Positions 27,161 to 35,695 of a DNA stretch of 40,786 nucleotides are shown here, piece by piece. Within the stretch, counting starts at the first letter, position 1; the number at the start of each line of letters is the position of its first letter. The notes beneath the pieces are model-generated. The model did no database searches. It worked only from the letters and a program-made list of their open reading frames with translations, and was not told the DNA's origin. The translations under genes and the position numbers were made by a program. This DNA comes from an uncultured Pelagibacteraceae bacterium (GTDB taxonomy: Bacteria; Pseudomonadota; Alphaproteobacteria; Pelagibacterales; Pelagibacteraceae): contig CACMYE010000007.1 of assembly GCA_902617825.1 (NCBI GenBank), positions 1-40,786 on the forward strand, in the 5' to 3' direction.

Positions 27161-28483
27161 TTAGTCCATAACTTTCCATTCCCTATAATTAGTCGGAAAT
27201 GGTTTTATATCTTTACCTTCTGCTCTATCGACACAAATTTTACCTTCTTTAAGTACCATTAAAATATTTTCTCTTTTTCCCAAAACTTCAATATTTTGAG
27301 CTGGGTTTCCCTTAACAATTACGATATCTGCAAGTTTACCCTCCTCAAGAGTTCCAAGCTCATTATCTATATGTAAAGCTTTTGCGGCATTTCTTGTTGT
27401 AGTCATAATTGCATCCATTGGTTTCATTCCGAGATCTACATAAATTTTTAATTCATCGGCATTAGATCCTATATCTGGTTCAAAGCCCATATCTGTTCCC
27501 ATTGCAATGTTTACTCCAGCTTTGTAAAAAGCTTGGAAAGTTTTAAAACAATAAGGTTGTATCTTCTTCATTTTTTCAAGAGTGAAAGACGGGGTTCCAA
27601 TTTCCCTTCTAATTTCAATTGCATGATCAGTTCTATGCGAAAGTGTTGGAGTAACAGGAACTTGTGATTCGACAAGTTTTTCTAAAGAATCTTGATCGTG
27701 AAAAACCATATGTTCGATAGTATCTGCTCCTGCTTTTAATGCCATTCTATGAGCATCAGGTGTAAAGCAATGTATTGAGGTATAAGCATGAAGAGCATGG
27801 GCTTCATCACAAACAGTATCTAATTCTTCTTGAGTATGATTTCTAACATCTGGTTCCTCTTTATCTGTCCCTCCTCCACCAGATGCGCAGGTCTTAAGCC
27901 AATCTGCTCCCTCTAACAAATTTAGTCTTGCAAGCTTACGCATTTCATCTGGACCATCTGCTGTAGCTTTTGGATTTCGAAGTGAACCTCTTGGATTTAT
28001 TAAATCTAAATGTGACCCTGTCCCCACAGTAAATGCCCCCGTTTTTAACCTTGGACCTTCTAATATTTCATTTTCTATTGAAGTTTTTACTGCAGTTGAT
28101 TGAGCAGTAAGCAGTCCTCTATTAGACATTAATCCTAAATCTCTTAACGTTGTGATACCTCTATCCAAACATAACTGTGCATGAAAAAGCATATACATTT
28201 GTTGAAGCTCAGGAGTAATCTCCCATTGAGCAACACGATAATTTTTAAATGTTAAATTATTATACATACATAGATGAATGTGACAATCCATCATTCCTGG
28301 CATCGCACTTACATTTTTACCTAAGTCAATCAATTGATAATTTTTAAACTGCTTAAGATTAATTTCTTTGTTACTGCCTACTTTTTTAATAATTTTATCC
28401 TTAACAACAATTATACCATTATTTATTAAATTCCCATTTCCATCTATTATTTTTCCTACTTTTATAACTTTTATCTTGCTCAT
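27161..28483 (-). CDS. Metal-dependent amidohydrolase family protein (imidazolonepropionase/prolidase-like)
   Basis: Starting at ATG 28481-28483 the protein has 440 residues. A longer frame from 28522 adds 13 unlikely residues. Amidohydrolase features are visible: HxH metal ligands H68 and H70 in MMDCHIH, TTLRDLG, WLKTCASGGG, the His in SIHCF, EHMVFHD, and the C-terminal metal Asp in MGTDMG. The C-terminal EGKLADIVIVKG is typical of the composite domain. Members hydrolyse cyclic amides or dipeptides; the substrate here is unknown. It is followed by the CobW gene, and a palindromic site lies 70 bases ahead of its start. Confidence 0.9.
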   Translation of the reverse strand: MSKIKVIKVGKIIDGNGNLINNGIIVVKDKIIKKVGSNKEINLKQFKNYQLIDLGKNVSAMPGMMDCHIHLCMYNNLTFKNYRVAQWEITPELQQMYMLFHAQLCLDRGITTLRDLGLMSNRGLLTAQSTAVKTSIENEILEGPRLKTGAFTVGTGSHLDLINPRGSLRNPKATADGPDEMRKLARLNLLEGADWLKTCASGGGGTDKEEPDVRNHTQEELDTVCDEAHALHAYTSIHCFTPDAHRMALKAGADTIEHMVFHDQDSLEKLVESQVPVTPTLSHRTDHAIEIRREIGTPSFTLEKMKKIQPYCFKTFQAFYKAGVNIAMGTDMGFEPDIGSNADELKIYVDLGMKPMDAIMTTTRNAAKALHIDNELGTLEEGKLADIVIVKGNPAQNIEVLGKRENILMVLKEGKICVDRAEGKDIKPFPTNYREWKVMD

Positions 28484-28553
28484 AGATTTTTTTTTTGAAT
28501 TAATGTTTTGATAATATACCACTAAAGTATGAGTAATTGAAAGTAAACTATTT

Positions 28554-28567
28554 GTTAACTAGTCAAC
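28554..28567. promoter_or_regulatory. Palindromic operator copy 3 (amidohydrolase / cupin divergent promoter)
   Basis: GTTAACTAGTCAAC lies inside the longer near-perfect palindrome TTTGTTAACTAGTCAACAAA. It sits in the 136-base gap between the amidohydrolase (70 bases away, minus) and the cupin gene (52 bases away, plus). A TATAAG -10-like element for the cupin gene is at 28592-28597. Confidence 0.8.
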
Positions 28568-28619
28568 AAATTTTTAATAAGATATTGACTTTATAAGACT
28601 TATTAATTAAGTTTTGTAT

Positions 28620-29063
28620 ATGAGCGATAAAAAAACGAAAACAGAAGGAGCTACTAAAGCTGGATCTGGGAAATACTGTTTTCCTATGAAAGAATTAAAT
28701 GTTGTTCCTGCTGGAACAGGTTATTCAACTTCTAAAGGTGGTGTAATTGAAGGTGAAAGAATGTTAGTTGGGTATATAAATAAGGCAAAAGGCACAGGTT
28801 CAAGGCCACATAGCCATCCTAATGAACAATTTAATTATATTTTACAGGGTACTTTAGATGTTGAAATTGATGGTCAAAAATTTTTAGCAAAAGCAGGTAG
28901 TGTAGTTTATGTACCTGCTAACATGGAACATTCAATGGTAGCTTTACCAGAAGAAGATGTAATATTTATAGCAATTAAAGATCTTTCACATGGCATTATA
29001 GGAAAAGCAACAGACGGTACTATGGATGGGCCAAGATATATGCCAGGCTTTGAGCCAAAATAA
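28620..29063 (+). CDS. Single-domain cupin protein
   Basis: A 147-residue cupin. The metal-binding motif 1 reads RPHSHPNEQFNYILQG (two His and one Glu) and motif 2 holds a His in EHSM. An in-frame TTG at 28614 would add two residues; the ATG at 28620 is preferred. The HPNE and HSM motifs are shared with the N-terminal half of the cupin at 36785-37597, so the two are probably paralogues. The role could be an isomerase, dioxygenase or sensor. It is followed after 2 bases by the gamma-glutamyltransferase homologue. Confidence 0.87.
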   Translation: MSDKKTKTEGATKAGSGKYCFPMKELNVVPAGTGYSTSKGGVIEGERMLVGYINKAKGTGSRPHSHPNEQFNYILQGTLDVEIDGQKFLAKAGSVVYVPANMEHSMVALPEEDVIFIAIKDLSHGIIGKATDGTMDGPRYMPGFEPK

Positions 29064-29065
29064 AT

Positions 29066-30700
29066 TTGAAAATTAACAAAAATTTCAGAAAAGAATTTAT
29101 AAACAATAGACCTAGTCATGAAATCTGGGGATCTAAAGGTGGTGTGACCACGATGGATCCAATAGCAACAAATGTTGGGATTGATATTCTAAATAAAGGA
29201 GGAAATGCCATTGATGCGTCTATAGCTATAGCAACAACTCTTGCTGTAACTAGTCCAAATTGGTCTGGTCTAGCAGGAGATAGTGCCTGGCTTTATCATG
29301 ATGGAAAAAAAAATATAAACTCTCATATCGATGGTTATTCAGTCTGTCCTAAGAAAATAGAAACTGATAAATTTTCTAAATTATTAAAATTAAAAAAAAA
29401 TTCATATATTTTTAAAGAAGAACCAGTAAATGTTCGTAATTCAGGTATTGCTACAGCAATGATACCAGGTACACCATTTTTGCTTGATTATGCATGGCAA
29501 AATTTTGGTTCCTTAAAGTTTAAAAATTTAATTAGTCCTTCAATTAAATTGGCTAAAGAAGGTTTCCCTATAAGTGAATATTTATTTGAAGCTTTTGAGG
29601 GCTATGATAAAAAAATCTTAAAATTTAATACTACAAAAAAACTAATTAATAATAACGAAAAAATTAAAATAGGATCTACCTTTAAGCAAAATGATTTAGC
29701 TAAAACATTATTGAGATTTTCAAAAAATAAATCTAAAGAATTTAGAGATGGTCAAACAGTAAATGCTATTTTAAAATATTGTAAAAATAAAAATCCATTT
29801 TTCTCATTAGAGGATTTCCAAAGATATAAAGTTCTTAATAGAAAAACTTATTGTACAAATTTTAAGAAATCAAAAATTGTAACTACAGGATTACCCACTA
29901 GTGGTATTAATTTACTGCAATGTTTTGAATTATTAAAAAGGTATGATTTGAAGAATATTAAATTTATGTCTAAAAAATACTTAGATATATTAATATCTAT
30001 CCTACAAGTAGTACTAAAAAATAGAAGACAATTTAGTGCAGATCCAGATTTTATAAATTTTAGTCAACAAAATTTGCTAAGTAATAGGTACATAAAATCA
30101 ATGTTAAAAAATTTAAATGTAAGTAAGGATAAAATAAAAATAAATTTAGAAGATGGTGGAACTACTCATTTTTGTGTTTGGGATAAAAATAACAATATAG
30201 TTTCTGCCACACAGTCTATAGGATATCAGTTTGGTTGTGGAGAAATTGCTGGGAATACTGGTCTATTTATGAACGATAGAACTTGGTGGATGGCAATTAA
30301 TAAATCACCCAATATGATACAGCCAAACAAACGGTGCAATATAGGTCATGCACCAATAATTGTTTTCAAAAATAATAAGCCTTACCTAACAGTTGGTAGC
30401 CCTGGTGGATTTGGAATTGTTCAGTATTTATTTCAAGTTATGTCTCATGTTTTAAACTATGGCATTGATTTACAAACAGCTATTGACTTACCTAGATTTA
30501 GAGTTTCAAACAACTTTAAAGACGTTTTTATTGAAAATAGATTTAAATCTCTAACTAAAAATAAAAACTATAACATAAAATCTTTTAGTGAATGGACTGA
30601 TATAGTTGGTGGAGTTGAGGGGATAGTTAAAAATTCTTCCGGAAATTATTTAAATTGTTATGATGTAAGAAGAAACTCACAAGCAAGTGGATTATTTTAA
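29066..30700 (+). CDS. Gamma-glutamyltransferase family protein
   Basis: A 544-residue Ntn-hydrolase homologue. The N-terminal block has GGNAIDASIA (residues 45-54) and SGLAGD, and the autocleavage/nucleophile motif is GGTTHFCVWD with T366 as the likely catalytic Thr. SPGGFG lies near the C terminus. There is no signal peptide, so a cytoplasmic enzyme acting on gamma-glutamyl amides or acylated amines is more likely than periplasmic glutathione breakdown. The start is a TTG 2 bases after the cupin gene. No ATG lies upstream of the conserved region, so TTG is accepted. Confidence 0.88.
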   Translation: MKINKNFRKEFINNRPSHEIWGSKGGVTTMDPIATNVGIDILNKGGNAIDASIAIATTLAVTSPNWSGLAGDSAWLYHDGKKNINSHIDGYSVCPKKIETDKFSKLLKLKKNSYIFKEEPVNVRNSGIATAMIPGTPFLLDYAWQNFGSLKFKNLISPSIKLAKEGFPISEYLFEAFEGYDKKILKFNTTKKLINNNEKIKIGSTFKQNDLAKTLLRFSKNKSKEFRDGQTVNAILKYCKNKNPFFSLEDFQRYKVLNRKTYCTNFKKSKIVTTGLPTSGINLLQCFELLKRYDLKNIKFMSKKYLDILISILQVVLKNRRQFSADPDFINFSQQNLLSNRYIKSMLKNLNVSKDKIKINLEDGGTTHFCVWDKNNNIVSATQSIGYQFGCGEIAGNTGLFMNDRTWWMAINKSPNMIQPNKRCNIGHAPIIVFKNNKPYLTVGSPGGFGIVQYLFQVMSHVLNYGIDLQTAIDLPRFRVSNNFKDVFIENRFKSLTKNKNYNIKSFSEWTDIVGGVEGIVKNSSGNYLNCYDVRRNSQASGLF

Positions 30701-30706
30701 TTTTTA

Positions 30707-30720
30707 GTTGATTTATCAAC
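30707..30720. promoter_or_regulatory. Palindromic operator copy 4 (upstream of the TauD-like dioxygenase)
   Basis: GTTGATTTATCAAC matches the shared consensus GTTRAYWWRTYAAC. It lies in the short 43-base gap between the gamma-glutamyltransferase homologue and the dioxygenase gene, 23 bases before the latter's ATG. This suggests a separate promoter for the dioxygenase operon even though both genes point the same way. Confidence 0.7.
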
Positions 30721-30743
30721 AAATTGTATTATTTTATTAATTT

Positions 30744-31787
30744 ATGTTCTCCAAGGTAAATGATGAAAGTGTATGGTTTGGTCCTGATCAAGAAAAAAAA
30801 AGTGATTGGATATATAACTTAGATAATGATGATATTCAGGAAATAGAAAAAGTAACAGATAAATTTTTACTTTCAAAGATACCGCTCAAAAATATTAAAA
30901 ACGAGTATTTTAATTTAGAAAATCTTAAAAAGAAATATCTTAATAAAATTGATAACGAGTTGAAAAATGGAAGAGGTTTTGCTTTAATGAGAGGAATGCC
31001 TGTTTATAAGTGGGATAGAGAGAAAATTATTACTGCATATATGGGGGTATGCTCTTTTTTTGGAAATTTTAGGGTTCAAAATAAAAAAGGTCACCTACTA
31101 GGACATATTAAAGATTTAGGTAAAGATACAAAAAAAGACTTTAATGCAAGAGTTTACGAAACTTCCTACAGACAAACTTTTCATAGTGATAGAAGCGACA
31201 TAGTAACCTTATTATGCTTAAGTAAAGCAAAAAAAGGTGGAGAGTCTTTACTGGTAAGTTCTATGACTATTTTTAATAAAATACTGGAAAACCATCCAGA
31301 ACACTTAGCAACATTGTTTGAGCCTTTTCCGTTAGACAGGAGAGGTGAAGAAGGTGGAAATCAAAAGGGATATTCTATGACTCCTGTTTATTCTGAAAAA
31401 AACGGAAAAATTTCGTCTTATTTTTTAAGACAATATCTTGAGAGTTCGAAAAGGTTCGAGGGAGTTGTAATTACCGACAAACAAAGAGCAGCTTTAGATA
31501 TAGTAGATAAATACGCTAATGACGAAAAGTTATATATGAGAATGACTTTTGAACCTGGAGATATACAAGTAATTTATAACCACACTTTGTTCCACGATAG
31601 GATGTCATATGAAGATTTCGAGGATGAGAATAAAAAAAGACATCTTTTAAGATTATGGATATCAGCATTTAATGATAGGGAATTGTCTGAAAAGTATGAA
31701 GATAGATGGGGAAGTATAAAAATAGGTCAAAGAGGTGGTGTTTTTGACCAAAATCTAGATATTAATATACCCTTAGAAGCAAATTAG
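30744..31787 (+). CDS. TauD/TfdA family Fe(II)/2-oxoglutarate dioxygenase
   Basis: A 347-residue non-haem iron oxygenase. The iron triad is H147 and D149 (FHSDRSD) with the distal His in TLFHDR (H284), and the 2-oxoglutarate-binding Arg is R303 in HLLRLW. Known relatives hydroxylate sulfonates, aryloxyacids, betaines or carnitine precursors. The TauE-like permeases in the block suggest, but do not prove, a sulfonate. It heads the run dioxygenase, 3-hydroxyisobutyrate dehydrogenase-like, D-2-hydroxyacid dehydrogenase-like. Confidence 0.9.
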   Translation: MFSKVNDESVWFGPDQEKKSDWIYNLDNDDIQEIEKVTDKFLLSKIPLKNIKNEYFNLENLKKKYLNKIDNELKNGRGFALMRGMPVYKWDREKIITAYMGVCSFFGNFRVQNKKGHLLGHIKDLGKDTKKDFNARVYETSYRQTFHSDRSDIVTLLCLSKAKKGGESLLVSSMTIFNKILENHPEHLATLFEPFPLDRRGEEGGNQKGYSMTPVYSEKNGKISSYFLRQYLESSKRFEGVVITDKQRAALDIVDKYANDEKLYMRMTFEPGDIQVIYNHTLFHDRMSYEDFEDENKKRHLLRLWISAFNDRELSEKYEDRWGSIKIGQRGGVFDQNLDINIPLEAN

Positions 31788-31797
31788 CTTCCTTTTA

Positions 31798-32673
31798 ATG
31801 AAAATAAAAAATATAGCATTTATAGGATTAGGTAACATGGGTTTTCACATGGCTAATCAACTAATGAAAAAAAGGTATAAAATTTTTCCTTACGATATAA
31901 ATAAAAAAAATATTAATAGATTTTATAATTTTAATAAAATAATAAAATTTAAATCACCTAATTCTTTTGAAAAGATTGACTGTGTAATTTTGATGGTTCC
32001 ATCAAGTAAAGAAGTAAATGAAATAATTTTTAAAAAAAATAAACTAAATACTAAACTGAGAAAAAACTCATTTATAATTGATATGAGCACTTCTGTTCCA
32101 ACGGAAACTTTAAAGATTGGTAAAAAACTAAAGAAAAAAAGTATAAATTTTTATGATTGTCCTGTCGCAGGAGGTGTTAAGTTTGCAAAAACTGGAGAAT
32201 TGTCTTTGTTTTTTGGTGGAACTAAAAAAAATAATGAAATTACAAAAATCTTAAAATGTTTTGGTAAAATTATTTGGTGTGGAAAACTTGGTAGTGGTCA
32301 TTCAATCAAAGCTTTGAATAATTTTATAAATGCTTCCGTACTTAATACATATTTAGAGGCGATTACAACAGCAATTAAATTTGGAATAAAGAAGGATTAT
32401 CTTCTTAATGCAATTGATCAAGCTACAACGGGTAAAAATCATCCTTATTTTAAAAAGATTAAAGATGGAATTTTAGTTAATAGATTAAATTCAGGGTTTA
32501 CATTAAATTTACTTACAAAAGACGTATCGATTGCAAACGATTTAATAAAAAAATATACAAAAAAATCGCCTATCTCATCTAATATTCTAAAGTTATTAGA
32601 GTTATCAAAAAAAAGGCTTGGTAAAAATTCTGATCAATTGAAGTTATATAAAATGTGGTCAAATAAAATATGA
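31798..32673 (+). CDS. Beta-hydroxyacid dehydrogenase (3-hydroxyisobutyrate/tartronate semialdehyde reductase family)
   Basis: A 291-residue NAD(P)-dependent enzyme. The Rossmann motif is FIGLGNMGFHMA (residues 8-19). The substrate loop reads CPVAGGVKFAKTG, and the catalytic Lys lies in GHSIKALNNF. Members act on 3-hydroxyisobutyrate, tartronate semialdehyde or related acids. With the HpcH aldolase of the same block, tartronate semialdehyde reductase activity is plausible but unproven. It follows the dioxygenase by 10 bases and overlaps the next gene by 4 bases. Confidence 0.9.
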   Translation: MKIKNIAFIGLGNMGFHMANQLMKKRYKIFPYDINKKNINRFYNFNKIIKFKSPNSFEKIDCVILMVPSSKEVNEIIFKKNKLNTKLRKNSFIIDMSTSVPTETLKIGKKLKKKSINFYDCPVAGGVKFAKTGELSLFFGGTKKNNEITKILKCFGKIIWCGKLGSGHSIKALNNFINASVLNTYLEAITTAIKFGIKKDYLLNAIDQATTGKNHPYFKKIKDGILVNRLNSGFTLNLLTKDVSIANDLIKKYTKKSPISSNILKLLELSKKRLGKNSDQLKLYKMWSNKI

Positions 32674-33626
32674 AAAAAGTTTTAGTTCTTGGAAAAATTC
32701 ATAGCTCTGGCTTGAAATTTTTAAGAGATTTATCTTATCAGGTAGATGAATTATCAGATCAAGACGATAGTTATAAAGAAAAACTAAATATATACGATGC
32801 ACTAATAGTAAAAATGACAAAGGTAGATTCTGAGTTTATTAATCTATCTAAAAATTTACAGATAATAGCAAGACATGGTGTTGGCTATAACAATGTGGAT
32901 ATAAATGTTATAAATGAAAAAAAAATTCCATTGTTTATCATAGGTGATGTTAATTCCACTTCAGTTAGTGAGCATACAATTGCATTAATTCTAAATCTTG
33001 CAAAAAAAATTAATTATTATGACTCTCAGGTAAGATTAGATAATTTCAATGTTAGGGATACTTTTCAAAGTCGTGATCTTTCTGGCAAAAAAATTTTAAT
33101 TTATGGATACGGAAGAATAGGAAAGAAAGTTGCACAATTATGTAAATTTTTTAATATGGAAGTGTCTGTTTATGATAAATTTTTAACTTTAGATAAAATA
33201 CCTAATACATTTAAAGCACTTAAAAACATTGAAGAAAATCTAGATATCTTTGATTTTATTACCTTACACATTCCATATAATAACTCAGGTAAATCTTTAA
33301 TAGATAAATCATTTTTAAACAAATTAAGTAAAAAATGTAGTATTATAAATACTTCCAGAGGTGATCTAATCAATGAGAATGATCTATTAGATCACTTAAA
33401 AAAAAATAAAAATTTTAATGCTGGATTAGATGTATTTAACCCTGAACCTCCATCAAAAAATAATGAATTATTAAAATTAGATAATGTTGTACTAACACCA
33501 CATTCAGCTGCCTATACTGAGGAATGTTTGGCAGAAATGTCTATGTATTGTGCAAAAAATATTAATGATTTTTTTAATAATAAGATGAATGAGTCTTTGT
33601 TAGTAAACAAAGATATTTACTCCTAA
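32670..33626 (+). CDS. D-isomer-specific 2-hydroxyacid dehydrogenase family protein
   Basis: A 318-residue enzyme that interconverts 2-oxo acids and D-2-hydroxyacids. The NAD motif is YGYGRIGKKVA. The catalytic set is the Arg in NTSRGD, the Glu in NPEPP and the His in TPHSAA, and ARHGVGYNNVD marks the N-terminal domain. It resembles phosphoglycerate dehydrogenase or hydroxypyruvate reductase without an ACT domain. The ATG overlaps the previous stop (ATGA). The 3' end overlaps the convergent tctA copy 2 by 4 bases. Confidence 0.92.
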   Translation: MKKVLVLGKIHSSGLKFLRDLSYQVDELSDQDDSYKEKLNIYDALIVKMTKVDSEFINLSKNLQIIARHGVGYNNVDINVINEKKIPLFIIGDVNSTSVSEHTIALILNLAKKINYYDSQVRLDNFNVRDTFQSRDLSGKKILIYGYGRIGKKVAQLCKFFNMEVSVYDKFLTLDKIPNTFKALKNIEENLDIFDFITLHIPYNNSGKSLIDKSFLNKLSKKCSIINTSRGDLINENDLLDHLKKNKNFNAGLDVFNPEPPSKNNELLKLDNVVLTPHSAAYTEECLAEMSMYCAKNINDFFNNKMNESLLVNKDIYS

Positions 33627-35122
33627 TCAACGTCAGATGCATCTAATTTTATTTTATTAAACATTAAAGGTATTAGGATTGATATAATTGCTAAACCAAA
33701 AAATATTAATACTATTGGTCTATCAATTATATTAAAGAAATTACCCTGGTTCATAATCATCGTTTGTCTAAAGGACTCCTCCATTCTAGTACCTAGAACA
33801 ACACCTAAAATAACTGGTGCCAGAGGAAAATCACAAGATCTCATAAAGTAACCAATAATTCCAAATATACACATCAGATATAAACTTAAGGTCAATTGAT
33901 CACTTGAGTAAATACCAAGCATACAAATAATTGTAATTATTGGAAGTAATACCGCCATCGGGATGTATAAAATTCTTACAAAAAGACTGATCAAAGGTAA
34001 GTTTAGTATCAGTAAAAAAATATTACCTACATAAAGAGCTGCAACTAAACCCCAAACTACGTCTGGTCTCTCTAAAAATAACATTGGACCAGCTTGAATA
34101 TCAAGCATCAAAAAAGCTCCAAGCATAACAGCTGTTGTTGCTGATCCTGGGACCCCTAAAGCTAACATTGGCACAAAGGCTCCAGCACTAGCTGCATTAT
34201 TCGCTGACTCTGGTCCTGCAACTCCTTTGATTTCTCCTTTTCCAAAATTTTCTGGATTTTTACTTATCTGCCTTTCAGTTGAATAGGAAACAAATGAAGC
34301 TATACCTGCGCCTGCGCCTGGTAACACACCAATTATAAAACCTATAACTCCTCCACGTATGATTGACCAAAAACTGTAAGTTATTTCTTTAAGTTTAATA
34401 AATACTCTATGCTTTAGAACTTCTCGCTTCTGATTAGATAAAATGTTTTCAGAATTAATTATTACCTCTGATATTGCAAACAATCCCAATGTAACTGATA
34501 AGAATTGAATACCATCCCAAAGTTCAGTGACACCCATTGTAAACCTTTTAACACCCATGAAGTCCTCACCAATAGTAGATATCATTAAACCAAACACCAT
34601 TGCCAAGAGAGCTTTCACCATTGAATTGCCAACTAAACTACAAACAGCAGTTACAGCAAATATGTACAATGCTAAATATTCTGGTGCACTAAATTTAAGT
34701 GCAAGATCTGCTACAAAAGGACCTAAAATCATTAAACCTACAACAGCTATAGTGCCAGCTATATATGACCCAATCGCAGCTATGCATAAAGCAGCACCTG
34801 CATTTCCTTGTTTTGCCATCTCGTGACCGTCAAGACATGCTATAACTGCTGATGTATCACCAGGCACTCTCAATAATATTGATGCAGTGGATCCACCATA
34901 CATAACTCCAGTGTAAGTTGCAGCTAACATAAATACTGAACCAAGTGGATCTAAAACCAATATAATAGGTAACATCATGGCTAAAGCGCCTGCAGAACCA
35001 ATGCCTGGTAATACACCAACTATGGTTCCTAGCAAAGAACCAAACAATGCGTACATGAGATACTTAACCTGAAGTATAATCTTAAAACCATCCATCAAGT
35101 TTATAAAAATAGTATCAAACAT
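33623..35122 (-). CDS. tctA: Tripartite tricarboxylate transporter permease TctA, copy 2
   Basis: A 499-residue permease with about 12 hydrophobic segments. The duplicated TctA motif is visible as GVLPGIGSAGALAMMLP near residue 36 and GVLPGAGAGIASFVSY near residue 265, and the RVPGDTSAVIACLDG block is intact. It starts directly after tctB (no gap) and is the last gene of its operon. Confidence 0.95.
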   Translation of the reverse strand: MFDTIFINLMDGFKIILQVKYLMYALFGSLLGTIVGVLPGIGSAGALAMMLPIILVLDPLGSVFMLAATYTGVMYGGSTASILLRVPGDTSAVIACLDGHEMAKQGNAGAALCIAAIGSYIAGTIAVVGLMILGPFVADLALKFSAPEYLALYIFAVTAVCSLVGNSMVKALLAMVFGLMISTIGEDFMGVKRFTMGVTELWDGIQFLSVTLGLFAISEVIINSENILSNQKREVLKHRVFIKLKEITYSFWSIIRGGVIGFIIGVLPGAGAGIASFVSYSTERQISKNPENFGKGEIKGVAGPESANNAASAGAFVPMLALGVPGSATTAVMLGAFLMLDIQAGPMLFLERPDVVWGLVAALYVGNIFLLILNLPLISLFVRILYIPMAVLLPIITIICMLGIYSSDQLTLSLYLMCIFGIIGYFMRSCDFPLAPVILGVVLGTRMEESFRQTMIMNQGNFFNIIDRPIVLIFFGLAIISILIPLMFNKIKLDASDVD

Positions 35123-35647
35123 TTAATAAATAAGTTTTTTTAAATCTTCTAGAAATGGAAATAATTTGTCTGTATCAATTAACTCACCCATTGGCATTTG
35201 AAAATTTAATCCATAATAAAAAATAATAAAAATACATAAAGTAATAACCAAACTAAAGAAAAATGAGTATTTTGCAGTTTTATTTAAATACATGATAAAT
35301 AAAAAAGAATAAATGAAACTTGAAAACAAAAAACCAATTAGTTCAAAAAGAATTACAAAAAGGATTGTAATTAAAATTGGTGCCATTTTTATTAACTTAT
35401 TTTTGATTAAATATAAATTTAAACCCTCACTTTCATTTATATTTTTGGATCCTTTAAAAAAATAAACTGATAATAAAAGAAAACCAAAAGAAGCTACCAA
35501 TATTGGAAAACTCGAAGGTCCTACAACATCTTCCCCTATTGTTTTTTCTAAATTAAATGAAGATATAAAATATACTATTAATGTGATTAGAAATATAGTT
35601 GCTAATATATTTTGTTTTGAAAAAAATAATTTGAATACAAATTTCAT
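35123..35647 (-). CDS. tctB: Tripartite tricarboxylate transporter small permease TctB, copy 2
   Basis: A 174-residue protein with four to five hydrophobic segments, placed between tctC and tctA as expected. Assigned from topology and position, with the family-typical GPSSFP motif in the first loop (about residues 42-47). Its start codon lies only 4 bases after a 16-bp hairpin, so there is no room for a free Shine-Dalgarno sequence. Confidence 0.88.
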   Translation of the reverse strand: MKFVFKLFFSKQNILATIFLITLIVYFISSFNLEKTIGEDVVGPSSFPILVASFGFLLLSVYFFKGSKNINESEGLNLYLIKNKLIKMAPILITILFVILFELIGFLFSSFIYSFLFIMYLNKTAKYSFFFSLVITLCIFIIFYYGLNFQMPMGELIDTDKLFPFLEDLKKLIY

Positions 35648-35651
35648 AAAT

Positions 35652-35686
35652 ATATTACCGTAACTTATATTAAGTTACGGTAATAT
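35652..35686 (-). terminator. Intercistronic hairpin between tctC and tctB, copy 2
   Basis: A perfect 16-bp stem (35652-35667 with 35671-35686) with a 3-base loop, core TTACCGTAACTTA. It ends 4 bases before the tctB ATG. No T run follows, so it is probably a stability or translation-control element rather than a terminator. Confidence 0.75.
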
Positions 35687-35695
35687 TATAATTTA

